Notes: a model not told the origin generated them from the letters alone. 64,000 nucleotides of DNA from Casuarina equisetifolia (GCA_028551475.1 CM052361.1:25247491-25311490), one strand, 5' to 3'. Shown: positions 23,062 to 36,500, counted from the first letter of the stretch. Numbers and translations: made by a program.

Positions 23062-26000
23062 ATGGCTTCCAGCACAACCTCTTCTTCTTTTTGTTTCCCA
23101 TCCTTCCATCCATGGATTTATGATGTATTCTTGAATTTTAGAGGCACAGACACACGAGACACTTTTGTTGCCCATTTAGATGGTGCTTTGAAACAAAAAG
23201 GATTCAATACCTTCATTGATGACAGGCTTCAAAAGGGAGAAGAAATTTCTCCAGAACTTCTCAAAGCTATTGAAGGGTCAAGGATTTCAATAGTTGTGTT
23301 CTCGCCAAACTATGCATCATCCTCCTGGTGTTTGAACGAATTGTTAAAGATCGTTGAATGCAAGGAAAAAAAGGGCCAAATGGTTCTACCTGTGTTTTAC
23401 CATGTAGATCCATCAGATATACGAAAACAAGCCAATAGCATTGGAGATGCATTAGCTAGATTCAAGGATGACAAGAAGGCGGAGGAATGGAAGATAGCCC
23501 TAAAAAAAGTAGCTGATTTATCCGGGTTCCATCATATAAAAGGGTATTTACAAAGACTGCTCGTGTCTTCATTTTAGAATTTTTCTTATTCATATTACAA
23601 TACGTCTTACTGTATCTACATGCATACAAGTATAAACTGAAAGAATCTAACCGGGCAGTGGAGAGTCCACTGGATATTTTTCACGGATCCATCCTCCCTA
23701 AATCTTCTTTTTTTTTTTTTTTGGATAAAATTCTTTTTTAATTTCTTTGGACACATGTCGATTTAGGTGGAAAAAGGCCCTTTTAACTTTTTCCCCCCAT
23801 GGTCACTTAGATTATACAGATTTCCTGGGATCGTTTATTAATTCTATTTTTTGACGCTTTTTAATTCTTAGGGGCCTTTTAGGACCATTCAATCTTAAGG
23901 AAGGTCTATTTATTAAGGCCCTTAAAAAACTGCCTGAATTGCATACGAATACTACCTTGAGCTTAGAAAGGAAATTTCATCGCGTAGACACGGGCAAGGG
24001 ATAAAAAATTCACCGTATGGTATATTGAGGGAAAGAGAGAGAGAGAGAGACAGAAAAAGAAGAAAAAAAATTATGAAAATACTTATTTTTTTGGTCCAAC
24101 TTGTTTTGATTTATCTATTTTCAAGCATTTACAGTACTCTTGAACTATTTCACATGTTGAAAACAAACATTATTGCTTAATAGTACTTCTCACTTACTTC
24201 TTTACCTTCTTATTTAATAGGTAATCTAGCATAAATTTAATTATTTGACGATTTTAATTTTTTCCTATTCACCTTTTAACTTGTCAAGCGATTCACTTGC
24301 ATTTATATAATAGTTTCAAAATTAGTAATTTGAAAAAAAATTTAAGAAATTAGGTAAAAGCTTACTTTCTAATACCTACAACGAAGGTAGTGATAAATTT
24401 CTCTAGAAAACAATGGTACGAGCCATTAAATTCATGCAATTGTGTGAATTCATTTTTCTAAGTAATAAAGAAAATATTGCATTTAAAGTATTAAGATAAT
24501 TCCAATTAGAGAGTATAATACTACAAATAGTTTTGGATTGAGAAAGCCATATTATTTTCCTAGGTTTTAAATTAGTGGTTGAATTGAATGGCACTCAAAG
24601 GAATTGGTTATGTAACTAATAAAATTGATTAAAGAAATTTTTAAAGAACAATTGTATAGCATTAAGATTGAAAAGATAGTTTGAAACTAAAGTGACACCT
24701 CTTATGTTTAAGATAAGTTAAAGTAGTCATTTGATAATTGCCCAAATCAAAAGACATAATATAATTCTCTAGCACAAATTGTTATATGGTATATAATATC
24801 TTGATGGACTTTTAAATCAAGTAATCAATTCTAAAATTTCAATATTTAATACTTAAGTTTATGTGTTTGTTTTGTTCTAATATCTAAGTTTGAATTTTTT
24901 TCAATATGTTGGGATGAAAAAAATGTAATCTAGTGACAACCTGATCATTCGATAACTAAATAAAACTTTCAAAGAAAAACACATGTTAATAAAGACAATA
25001 ATATTTTAGAGCATGGTAGAAAAATATATTGCTAATAAGGGAAAACCAAATTCAAGAATGTAATCTAGAAGTTACTAAAATTTGAATACACATTTATAAA
25101 CAATTAGATGAGTGTTATTGTGGGGATGAAGCATTTGCTTCTTTGCCATTTGAGGATTGCAATTTTAGGAGAAAAAAGAATCTTCTAACTTCTAGAATGC
25201 CAAAGTCATTTTTTAATGGTAAATAAATTGGAACCATATTATATTTTTGTATGTTCATCTCTTCTTATCTTTTCTTTTTTGGTTTGTAGGGACGAGTACA
25301 AACTGATTCAAAAAGTGATCTTAGAATTAGTACAACTTCCATACTTAGATGTTGCTGAGAATCCAATTGGATTAGAGTCTCGTGTGAAAGATTTCTTGAT
25401 ACGTTTAGACATTGAGAAGAAGAAGCATGTCACTCAAATGGTAGGAATTTGGGGTGATGGTGGAATTGGGAAGACGACTATTGCCAAAGCAATTTATAAC
25501 TTCATTGCTAATGTTTTTGAAGGTGCATGTTTTCTTGCAAATGTTAGAGAAACTACAGAAAAAGATGGTGCAAAAGCTTTATCAAAAGATGGTTTATTAA
25601 AGCTTCAAAACAAAATTCTTTCTAAAATCTTGGGAAATGATACTTTAGGAAGTGACAACATTGATGAAGGAATTGCTAAAATACAGAGGAGTCTTTGCTC
25701 TAAAAGAATTCTTTTAATACTTGATGATGTGAATCACTTGGAACAATTAAAAAATTTAGCTAGAACAAGTGATTGGTTTGGTTTGGGTAGTGTAATCATC
25801 ATAACCACAAGAGATAAGAGTTTGCTTACCAGTCATCTAGCAAAGTTTGAAGATAATTTTATATATGAGGTAGAGAGATTAAATAATAATGAAGCTCTTC
25901 AATTATTCAGTGTGAATGCCTTCAACACCAACAAACCCAACAATGAATCTTTAGATCTTACCAAAGAGGCAATATCTTATGCTAGAGGCCTTCCCTTGGC

Positions 26001-29000
26001 TTTAATAGTGCTAGGTTCAACTCTTTGTGGTAAAGATTTAGATTTTCAAAAAGAGAAATTGAAGGAATATAGAAGGTGTCCTAATAAAGATATTCAAACA
26101 GTACTTGAATTTAGTTGCAATAATTTGGAGGAATTATTAAAAGATGTTTTTCTTGACATTGCATGTTTCTTCAAAGGAATGCTTATAGAAAATGTTGAAC
26201 AAGTAATACCTAGTTGTGGTTACTCTCTTAAGCTTTGTATTAGAGAGTTAGAAGATAAGTCTCTTATAAAGGCTAAGTTTGGTATACTAGAGATGCATGA
26301 TCTAGTACAAGACATGGGCAAAGAAATAGTTCGAAAAGAATCACCCATTATTGGTGAACGAAGTAGATTGTGGTTTCATGAAGATGTTCGTCATGTGCTA
26401 GAAGAAAATGCGGTAAGAGTTAACTTACAAAGATTATATACCCAAAGTTGCACAAGCATACAAACCCCCACATGTTAATGCATAACACCCTCTCACACAT
26501 TAACACTTATGTGCATGCATTGTACATGTGTGAAATGCACGCACACATAATACCTACTTCTACGTACACATATACATATGGACAAAAAAGTAAATCATTT
26601 GAATGAAATCAATAAATAACACCATCATATATAGTTTTCTTTAACATGAAATTATAAAAATATTATATCTTAAATCTCCTGATCACCTTAGGACACTCTA
26701 ATTACTATTTGTTTTGTAAATGTCAAAATAAAGGTAATTTCTAAATTGGAAAAGGAATTCAAAACCATTTTTGGAGGAATTATTAAAAAATATTTTTCTT
26801 GACATTGCATGTTTCTTAAAGAGCATGGTTATAGAAGATGTTGAATAGATATTATCTACTTGTGGTTACTCTTTAAAGCTTTGTCTTAAAGAGTTAGAAG
26901 ATAAGTCTCTTATAAAGGTCAAGTTTGGTAGATTGAGGATGCATGATCTAGTACAAGAAATGGGTAGAGAGATAATTTAAAAAGAATCACCCACAATAAT
27001 TGGTGAACATAGTAGATTGTGGTTCCATGATGGTGTTCGTCATGTGCTAGAAGAAAATGCAATAAGAGTTAAGTTACAAAGATTACATATACAACACACG
27101 CATACAAACACCCACATGCTTATGCATAACTCCTTCTCAATCATTTACACTTATATGCATGCACTGTGCATGCATGAAATCCATGCACATATAATACACC
27201 CTTTTATGTACACATATACATATGGACATGTCATTTGCCTTCACGTATACACATAAAAGAATTAAAAATATAAATTATGGAATGAAATTAGTAAATAACA
27301 CCATCACATATAATTTTCTTTAACATGAAATTATAGAAATATTATATCTTAAATCTCATGATCACAACAAGGGTTATTTCTAAATTAGAAAAAGGAACTC
27401 ACAAACCATTTTTGTTGTCTTTTTTATGATGAGGCTTTTGCATAAAACTTGACTAGCTGGAGTATGAGTTAATTTCTTTTTGGTAAGCGTTACATCAAGA
27501 ATAATTCATTTGTAAACAATTTCTAAAATTATCATTCATAAAACTTGACTTACATACATTATTCTTACTTATAGTCATAGTAAGTACTAAAATGTAAAAA
27601 CCGCATTTTCATTGAAAACTACTAATTTATTGTCATGCTAGAGAACAAATAAAGTCCAAGTTTTAAAGGTTCTTATTGCATTTGAATTCACAAGTTTAAA
27701 AAGAAAGTTTTTTGTGATAAAACCAATTATCACACACGTGTGCATTCATAGATCTCTTCATACACGTTTGTATTTTTTTAATAGGTTTGACACTTTAGTC
27801 TACTTGTGTTATTAATATAAATGATAAGGGTATTGTCCCTATTTCAGAAAAAAAAAAAAATCTCTTCATACCTAAAATTGTAACCTTGTATATGCGAATT
27901 CATAAAGAACTTTATGCTTGGATTTTGTTGACAAGTTTTATGTATTTACTTTGACAGGGAACAAGCAAAATTAAAGGCATTTTGTTAGATTTGCCCAAGG
28001 AAGGTGAAATACACATGGATCCCCGGGCATTCAATGACATGAAAGAGCTTAGAATTTTTATAAACAAAAATGCAAGAATTTCTAGAGTACCTCAATATCT
28101 TAGCAATAAGTTAAGTTTGCTTAAATGGTCTAAATATCCTGGAGAATTTATGCCATCTAATTTTCATGGAACTAAACTTGTAGAAGTGCAAATGCCATGC
28201 AGTCGACTCAAGAGTTTGGAACGTTTCAAGGTATCATTAGTTATTATTTATTTTCTTGGTTAGAGTTTGTAAATTCTTGAAGGCTAATCTATATCACATC
28301 TCTTATTTTGTTTTATATTATTTTGCAGTATTGTCAAAACCTCGTGAGAATGAATTTCTCAAAATGTGGACTCTTAAAAGAAAGTTCAGATTTTTCAAGT
28401 ATCGCAAATTTAAAGGAATTGTATATGGGCGGCTGTGAAAATTTAGTTTCGCTTCACCCTTCTATTGGTTGTCTAGAAAAGTTGGTTGAATTGGATCTTG
28501 ATGGATGCTTTAACCTTACGAGGTTCCCAAGAGTACTTAAGATGAGATCTCTACAGCTACTCTCTCTTTCTTACTGCTCAAAGCTGGAGAACTTTCCTGA
28601 ATTTCAGTGTCCAATGGAAAGTTTAAGATGCCTTTACCTTGAGAATAGCGGTATAAAACATCTGTCTTCATCATTTCAAAACTTAGTATGGGCTAAAGCA
28701 CTTATTCTAGATGGTTGCAAAAAGCTTACGGATTTCCCTAGTGGCGTTCTTCCGTTGCAATTTGAATACCACCGGTCGCACAGTGATTGTTTAGAACATG
28801 AAAAGTTTTCAAAGAAGGTTGTATATAGCAGGCAATATATTGAATCCATGAAAGAATTTGAAACTTCATCGCGTATAGAGCAACTTCCATTGGCACTACA
28901 AACATTGGAATTCCTACATCGAGAGGTCATTTTAAGTCTAGCAGAAACCAAAATAGGTAGCCTTCCAACATGCATCCAAAATTTTCTTTATGTTTCTTTC

Positions 29001-30168
29001 CTTCGCCTAGACGATTGCCGGAAACTTAAAGAAATTGTTACACTTCCGCGCTTTTTGAAAGAGTTAACTGCTTGTGGTTGCGACTCATTAGAAAGATTCC
29101 CAGTTAATGCATGCGATTTACCATGTCTTGAATGGGTCAATTTCGAGAACTGTCATCGTTTGTGTAAAAATCCAATGAATGATGTGGATAATTTCATATT
29201 GAGTGCGGTATGTCTCTTTTCCTTTCTCTTTTATATACATATTTGAGTTTGTCCTTTTCCTATTATTTTTCTTGGGGCAAGTTTGTTTGGGTCTTGATTT
29301 GTTGGTTTTATTGATGAGAATTTTACAGATGTGTGAGCAGAAGTTTCTGATGTGCCCAAGGTTTGAAATTAGATATCCAGGAAATGAAATTCCAGATTGG
29401 TTCATCCATCGGAAAGAAGCTTCAAGAGACAATTCATGTGAAATAGTAATTAACGAGCTGGCAAATTTTGATGAAAAATTCAGAGGATTCGCTTTCTGTA
29501 CTACCTATGGAATTAAGGACAGTGAAAGTGCGAAGGACGGGCCAGTGGCTTCATTGCGTATTGATCTCATCAGTGGTGGTGTAAAAATTGCAACACAGTC
29601 GTATGCGCAGTATTACTCGAATCATGTGTTGTTCTCAACCGTCCTTCCAGAAGGTTTAAATCAATTCTGGAGAAGTCCGGAGGAATTCGTGCTGAAGTGG
29701 GATGATATTAAAATTCGTTTTCGGTATGCGTCAGAGCACGTCTCCTTGCTAAGTTGTGGAGTCCATTTGCTACGCAGTCATGAAGAGAACTCAACAAATC
29801 GGTGTACCCTTCTTGATCGGTATGTTTTACACAACAATAAGTATGTTCCACGTGAGGAGTTCGTTCTTTGCGAAGATTTTAATTGGAAATCTCCAGAAGT
29901 AAGAGAGCGTCAGATGCACATCCATAAGTGCCTAATGAAATTAGCTGGTGAAAAGTTAGCAGATTCAATCGATGGTACTCAACTTGGCAAGAGACGTTGC
30001 GATGACGAGGGTGATGACAACTTGAAATCCAATTGGCACCCACAGCACAGAAGACGATCTCTAGCGTCAGGTGTTATCATTTCAGATGCAGAGGACGTGC
30101 CACTTGGTGAATCTCAATTACACCAATCAAACCTCCTTGATCTGAACCAGCCACCTTCTTTTAACTAA
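23062..30168 (+). CDS. TNL-E: intact TIR-NBS-LRR immune receptor with C-JID and DLNxxP tail
   Basis: Exons 23062-23543, 25290-26412, 27958-28230, 28329-29207, 29329-30168 have GT..AG junctions and total 3597 nt (1198 residues). TIR at residues 18-155 has YDVFLNFRG and SSSWCLNEL with the putative catalytic Glu. NB-ARC at 160-535 has the P-loop at 216-224 (GDGGIGKTT), kinase-2 at 301-308 (ILLILDDV), GLPL at 394-397 and MHD at 496-498. LRRs span about 540-919. The C-JID starts near 932 (FEIRYPGNEIPDWF) and is the domain that reads effectors together with the LRR in RPP1/ROQ1-type TNLs. The tail has two basic clusters (GKRRCDD and HRRRS) and ends LLDLNQPPSFN; DLNQPP at 1190-1195 fits the DLNxxP EAR pattern. 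The family acts as an NADase resistosome. Intron 2 carries a duplicated partial exon. It is the only undamaged gene in the window. Confidence 0.92.
26775..27070 (+). pseudogene. Partial NB-ARC (ARC2) exon duplicate inside intron 2 of TNL-E
   Basis: About 290 bp repeat the 3' end of exon 2, from the LLKDVFLDIACF region to LEENA, followed by the same first intron bases. It has in-frame stops (TAG near 26846, TAA near 26978). The splice donor is lost: GCGGTAAGAG in the real exon is GCAATAAGAG here. It looks like the product of an unequal exchange with another TNL copy. Confidence 0.8.
27764..27860 (+). mobile_element. Short poly(A)-tailed insertion with an 11-bp target duplication
   Basis: About 97 bp ending in 13 A residues, flanked by TCTCTTCATAC at 27753-27763 and 27861-27871. 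The matching place in TNL-A intron 2 (about 2566-2590) has no insert. The target duplication plus poly(A) points to LINE-machinery retroposition of a short RNA or a truncated SINE; the source is not recognised. Confidence 0.65.
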
Positions 30169-30620
30169 TCCTCTGACGATCCACAATGCTTCTTGATGTG
30201 CCCACTGAATCATGGATGATGAAATCATCCAAGTTTCATTTTCTTGTACACTTGGTGCGATAAAGAAAGGGTTTGATGTGCGAATGCGGGTCACAATTGC
30301 AGCATCTGACCAAGAGCAAGTTTCTGCAGGTCTGTGAACTGTCCGGGACAGAGTCGCTAGCTTGGATTATATTACGGCCTTGTTTTTAGTGTCTTCTTTT
30401 GTGCTTTTTACAGCTTTTGCTTCCTATTTTCATGGCATTAATTCATTGCGAGTGTAAAACAGATACTGGATTTGGAAGTATTATTTGCTGGTGGTCTATG
30501 TTTTGCTGGAATATTTGTGAGATCTAGCAAGTGTGTCAAGTGTGTCAATTATAGTCATTTAGGTGAATGAAAAATATGTGGAAAGTAATCCTTTCTTGAC
30601 AGGTATGTGACTCACCACTT
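30169..30620 (+). other. 3' flank of TNL-E
   Basis: Conserved with the 3' flanks of A and D, including the MCECGSQL-like stretch near 30274 (with an in-frame TAA just before it), and TCTAGCAAGTGTGTCAAGTG at 30525. Probably 3' UTR. Confidence 0.55.
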
Positions 30621-33600
30621 AGGGAAGCAATTGCATATATAAAATTTCGTCTCTTCTTTTAATCCATTTATGTTTTTCTTAATTTTCTGGGCAACATTTT
30701 TTCTTTTATATTTTTATTTTTATTTCTACTTTTATTTTTGTTCAGCCCTTCTTTCCATGTAATTCCAAAAATTAGTGATGATGGGTCATAATTTTGCTGC
30801 AGGTATCTAACTTATGGTATCAATGTATAAGTCCACCTATTCAAGGTATTATTATAAATTATTGCAGAAATATTCTTTCAATTGATTTCATTAAAGTGAT
30901 CCAAGCTTTTGGCTTTTTTTGGAAGATATGTATAGTAGTTAAACCTCCAAATCTTTCCTATTTCTTTTTGAATTTTCACTAGAATTTTTTTATATTTTAA
31001 TGTAGGCATCTAAACCCACATATTAGAGTATTGAACATAAAATGAAGAAGTCTCCGGTAGCATTTGCTCCTAATTGAATAAAGTACTTGTTAGCTAAAAT
31101 TTACAAATTTAAATATTGGTTGTATCTTGTAATTTTACTCGAAACCGAAATTTCCACCAATGGGTTGATGGATCTAGTGTAGCATCAGACAACTATGATA
31201 AACAAAAAATGAGAAGGTTGGAAATACTCTTAAGGGATCCAATCTACGTTTTGATTAGGTTTTGCATTTTGAAAGATTGATCTAGTGCAACATCAGACAA
31301 TTATGATGCCCCAGTGATGCGGATCCACATTGGCTGGTGTCCTGGCAGAGAAGAGATTGGGAACATGTATAGTTTGCTGTCATCCATGGGGAAGAAGACT
31401 TGTTCTACATGCCTTTTAGCAAGAGTCAAAGTCCTGAAACAATCTATAATAAATCATTTTTGAGGAATGATTTAAAAAAGACAAAAATAAAAATATGCAC
31501 CTGGGTGATGTGGATGGTGTTCTGGCAGAGAAGGGATTGGGAACATGTGTAGTTTGCCGTCATCCACGGGGAAGAAGACTTGTCCCGGTCGTCAGTGACC
31601 TGACTTGCTGATCAAATATGATTTAAAAAAAAAAAAAAGGCCGATTTATATTTTTCAAGAAGCAGTTCATATGGAAGTGAGATGCGACTAAATGTTTCGT
31701 TTGCAGCAAATATGGACATTTTGCCAGACCAGATTGTTTTCCTAATTTGGAGTGTGATATTTTCCATATGGTACGGTTGTTGATTGTAAAAATTAGGCTA
31801 TTTTGGAAATTTAAATTTATATAAATAGAAAAAGATTCTCATTGATTTCTCTGTATTTTTCTTTTTACATTCCTTTAGTTTTGATCAAAATCATTCAGTT
31901 GTCCGTTTGTGCTTGCTGTTATTTTATTAAAGTAATCCTCTATCTTTAAAGCCAATTGTGGTCAAATGGCACGTAAAGTATCTGTAGGCTAATAATTCTC
32001 CGACTCTTCATCTTGAATCTTGCTTGGTGAGCATTTAGGATATCGGTTGATGTTTTTAATGCTGAAGTAGCGAGTTAAACATAGATGACTTGGCCTGAAT
32101 TGGTACCAGTCTAGTATAGAATGCTAGTTTTATGGTTTTGAGTTGAGCAATGCTTTAAAGTTGTTATTCACATTAAAAGTTGCCTAATAGTTATCTTTGT
32201 ACATTCTTGAACAAAAGTTGAATAATCTAGTAGTCTCAGCATGTACATAAAGCAAGTAATGTAAGTTCTGCATTATTTTCTCTTTTGCCACTTTTAGTTT
32301 ATTTTCTAGTTGTTTGTTGTTTACTATTTTGATATATGTGCTTCCAATTTAGGTTGTCATTGAAAGATTTAAGAGCTTGAGAGAACAAATCACCACTTAG
32401 CCCTTCAATCTTAAAATCAATTGCATTGGTAATATTGTTGTTCCTTCTTTATACTAAGTTATGTATATCTTTCAACTTTATTGTTGATGAACCAACAAGA
32501 GAAGTTCCAAGTTTGTATATCTCTAAGGTTTTTCTTGTTCTTTTTGATATGAAATTTAGGTTTGTTTTTAGAAAGAATGCATTATTTTTCTCAATTAAAT
32601 CATCTAGGTTAAATAGTTCATTTGTTAGCATTTGAAGATCTAGCATTAGACTCTATGCATGATTTTTGATATAGATAGTTATTTTGAAGTTGCTCTTCAA
32701 AACATTTATAGGATATAATTGAATCATGCTATCTAAAAGGATGGGTTTATCTATCTTATGAGCTATTGAGATATTGATGTATCTTTTGCTCCTATTAAAT
32801 GAAGTGTTTTCATGGTATTTGTTAATTTTTAAGTTTACATTATCATTATGCTATGCAGTTGGTGCCAATGGATTTGGAAAAGTAAACTTTTTCCATGGTA
32901 AGGGAGTGTGCATCTGTTTTAATTACATTTTTATAGTTGTCACCTATGATTTGTTGGAAAGAAAATCAAGTCTTCTATTTGGACTAAAAATATGTGTTCT
33001 TCTAGCCATTCAATTTGTATTAAGTGATCTCTTCTAGGACCTATAGAGTGAAGATAGGCATGCTCTGTTTCACATATGTTTCACCATATATTTTCTCATT
33101 TTTGACTAATCATGCTTTGTTGTGGCTCTAATATCGAATCTTTTACTTCTAAAAATGTGCCTTTTATTGATATTGGACAAGAAGGTGCTGGACACAAGTT
33201 TCATCCGCATTCGTGGAGATTGTGTTTGATAATTCTGATAACCACATCCTAGTAACCTTTTAAGCATAACTTTTCATTAGGGAACGTGGTTAATGGTGAA
33301 AACTTTGCGTTTTCTCTAAATCCTAGTATCATATTTTTTTCCTTCTTGGTTTTGCACTTGGATCAGAAAGTTTTTCCAGTTGTATGTGATTAGTTTGCAA
33401 AAGCAATGATTTGGAACATGTAAAATACTCTTTCTGCTGCCATTGTATGGGAAGATGGAAGAACATTGGACGATTGAGTGCTGATGTAGGTTTGTTTGAA
33501 ATATGATATAGATTTACCTGTGGAGCTATAAACCAATAGATAATTTCTAGATGTTCCGTTTCTTTTTTCTTTTTTTTTTAAATGAAAAAATATTTATCTA

Positions 33601-33759
33601 TTATCTATCACAGGAATCAAAAGTACAAAATAGATGCACTATCTTGATTGTCCACAAGCTAAACTTTGAATGATAGAGTCATCTCTAGAGACCTTCAACT
33701 TGAGCTTTGCAATAATTTAACTACTCATCTTTAACGGTTAGTCAAAACAAATTCTCTTT
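30621..33759 (+). other. Intergenic spacer between the TNL and malectin-kinase clusters
   Basis: AT-rich, with no convincing gene. It holds two related stretches of about 75 bp (31329-31402 and 31508-31583) sharing CTGGCAGAGAAG.GATTGGGA and GGGGAAGAAGACTTGT. Weaker relatives of these lie at about 38975 and 45530 upstream of the receptor-kinase units. Open frames such as 32774-33037 are AT-biased and unrecognised. Confidence 0.4.
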
Positions 33760-33975
33760 AAAATGCTGGCCTAATCAAGTCACACTGAGTTTAAATAAAA
33801 TATCCATTAATCCCATTTTTTACCAATAATATAAGCAAAATAAAGGTAAAAGCAAAATCACATTCATTCTTTTCTTTGTTGGTTGCCTTCTTTTTTCTCT
33901 TTGTTTAGATGAAAAAATACATTTGAATCATGAACACGGCTTGCTTTTATGGTATGCTTTGAATCATGTTTGGTA
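33760..33975 (+). repeat. Dispersed repeat family R2, short copy upstream of RLK-F
   Basis: Contains GTTTAAATAAAATATCCATTA, AAATCACATTCATTCTT and CTTTGAATCATGTTTG elements found in the other R2 copies. The tandem units are reduced to one. Confidence 0.5.
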
Positions 33976-34969
33976 GCACAGAATCAGTCAGAAAAAGAAG
34001 AAAAGGAGGGAGAAATCTTAGGTGGCAGTTGACTAGTTGATTGATTTTGACTTATGCTCTCTTACTTTCTCCTCTACTAATCCAGATATGATTCTCTTTC
34101 TCGAATGGTTTGTCACAAAAATCCACTTCTTTTTCTTCGATAAATCACCAGTCTCTGTGATGATGTGTCGTAAAACACCTGAATTTGTTATCTGTTTCCT
34201 GATTTTGTTTGTGGCAAGCTTTTCTGCTGGATTTAATCCTGTGAATAATTACGTTATAGACTGTGGAGCATCCACTAATTCCTTTGTTGGAAATCGTGCA
34301 TTCCTTGCCGACAACTTGGCTTCAAATTTGCTTTCAACCTCTCAGGATGTTCTTGCCAATACCACTTTGAAATCTGTCCCTACTTCCGTACATTCGGTAT
34401 TGCTTCAGACAGCCAGAGTCTTCACTAAATCCTCAAAATACACCTTTCCGATCAAACAGACGGGGAGACACTGGATTCGTCTCTATTTCTACCCACTTTC
34501 AATAACAGTAAAGATATGAGTTCAGCAAACTTTTCTGTTTCGTCTCCGAACCATGTCCTTCGGAGCAATTTCAGAATGTGATCTCAAACAACCTTGTAAT
34601 CACACAGAATTCTTGGGCTACCTTGTAGTCAAACCTTCTAATACAGGCAAACAGGATGGCAAGATTCAGCCCAAAGATGGTCCATGGAACGGCCACAACA
34701 GGTGTTCCTCAATATTATTACAATGTGATGCTACTTGGGAGCTGGGAAATCCATATGAATTACAAAAACAAGTACTAATGGCTTCCTAATTTTCTTTTTT
34801 AGATTCCTAGTTCGAACATCGCGCAAATATTCAACGCTACCTCTTTTACCATATCAAAAGAGAAAGATAAATAAATAAATAAGTAAATGTATATATATAT
34901 ATGTACATAAAATAAATTTTTTCTCAAGGTATCTTTGTCTCGGACAAAGTCCGCAATAAGAACACCTAG

Positions 34970-35579
34970 CTCGTGGGCGCTCCCCCTCCCCCCTCCTAAT
35001 TCCTGATAAATAAAAACAAAGTACCAAAAATAATAACATCCCTATTTGATAAGTTAAAATAATAATAATTACAGGATATATGAAAATCATATGTAAAAAG
35101 AGTTAATTTGTTTTCATTGTACCTCTCTGCATTTTGTAGTTCATTTTCACCCAATTATTGTGTGTTATTTTTTGAAACTTTATTCTTTATATACAGAAAG
35201 GAAGTACATTGAATTATCACTATACCTATTTAAGGAAAAAGCATAACATGTAAAGGAAAAGTTTTCTGCCCCAAAAGGAGGGACCCTTTCTTCTGTATTT
35301 GTATGAATAGCTATTATTTCATTCCAATTCCTTCCCCATACCTCCCAAGGAAAATCCCAGATTAATAGGTTAGTGTGAGCTTATCCATGTGATTATGCAC
35401 TCTTCGAATAGAAATTCATTTTCTGAAAGATCCTAACAGATCTTTTGATTTGAGTTTTGACCAGAAACATTATAAATTTTGATTCGTGCAGTGATGCATG
35501 AGGAGATCATGACTAAAGATCTAACTTAGGACGTGTCTTGTGATGATTCTAATGCTTTTACTAAAATGCTTCTTTTAGC
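34970..35579 (+). repeat. Duplicated spacer segment R3 inside RLK-F
   Basis: From CCCCCTCCTAATTCCTGATAA through GAAGTACATTGAATTATCAC and GATGATTCTAATGCTT it matches 62936-63404. It is continuous with R1 in both places, so one block of about 1.1 kb was duplicated. No gene seen. Confidence 0.6.
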
Positions 35580-36080
35580 CGGCTTAAATGATAAAAAAGA
35601 GAAATCTTTGTTGTTGCACTACCAAACAAAATGATTTCATTTTAATTTTGGTTTTCACCCATTTGGCGCGAAACCCCTTTTACAATGCTAATTGTTATCT
35701 ATTTGGGATCAAATATGAGCATTTGGATAAGTTAAGAAACTATTTAGATATTCAGAATTTGGTTCATTAAGAGAAAATTGATAACCTTATTTTCACATAA
35801 GTAAAAACACAAACTTTGTGTCTCTTATATTGCAAAAACTACCCTTTCCTCACAAAACCCGGCCCTTACAAGAGCAGGTCTACTCCTTTCTCCTACATCG
35901 AGGTTGCAACCCATCACACGACATCCCACAAAAGCGAATGTGTTGATTGTTTACTCCACCCACTCATCTAACTTGGCTTCTGACACACGCATTGTCTGTG
36001 TTTCTCTCCTCCTTTAGCTTCTTATGAAGACGCACGGCTGGTTTATTACTGACGCACGGCAGGCATGCCTAAATAAAATA
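35580..36080 (+). repeat. Dispersed repeat family R1, copy 2 (inside RLK-F)
   Basis: Single unit with AATGATAAAAAAGAGAAATC, TTAAGAAACTATTTAGATAT, AACACAAACTTTGTGTCTCT and CCTTTCCTCACAAAACCCGG. It helps explain why RLK-F is split. Confidence 0.6.
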
Positions 36081-36500
36081 TTTATCTTCTTCTTTATTAG
36101 TAATTATATAAGTAAATTATGAAAAAAAGTAAAATTACATTCATTCTTATTTTTAATTATCTTCTTTTTCTCTTTATAAGTAAATTATGAAAAAAAGTAA
36201 AATCACATTCATTCTTATTTTTAATTATCTTCTTTTTTCTCTTTTTTCAAATGAAAGTAGATTCAGATCACCAACACTACTTATTTTTATCATCCGTCTT
36301 CTTTTTCCTCCTTTTTCAAATGAGACAATTAGATTTCGATATCAACGCACCTTGCTTTTATCATACACTAATTGCCTTCTTTTTTGTTGTTTTTCAGATG
36401 AAAAGGAGATTTAGATCGTCAACACGGCTTGCTTTTATCATATGCTTTGAATTATGTTTGATGGGTGTGACCCACGACTTTCTCTTCTTTTTATGAACAG
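36081..36500 (+). repeat. Dispersed repeat family R2, copy inside RLK-F
   Basis: Includes two nearly identical neighbouring pieces (about 36119-36160 and 36186-36230, TATGAAAAAAAGTAAAAT) and three of the AATGAAA-AGTAGATTC-type units, ending in CTTTCTCTTCTTTTTATGAAC like the copy near 5480. Confidence 0.55.

Noticed and set aside
22842-23075. Basic - strand open frame overlapping the TNL-E promoter
   Set aside because: It is the reverse complement of the repeat array and leader, with low-complexity Lys/Glu/Arg content.
36187-36496. Phe-rich hydrophobic open frames
   Set aside because: They are translations of T-rich R2 repeat units.
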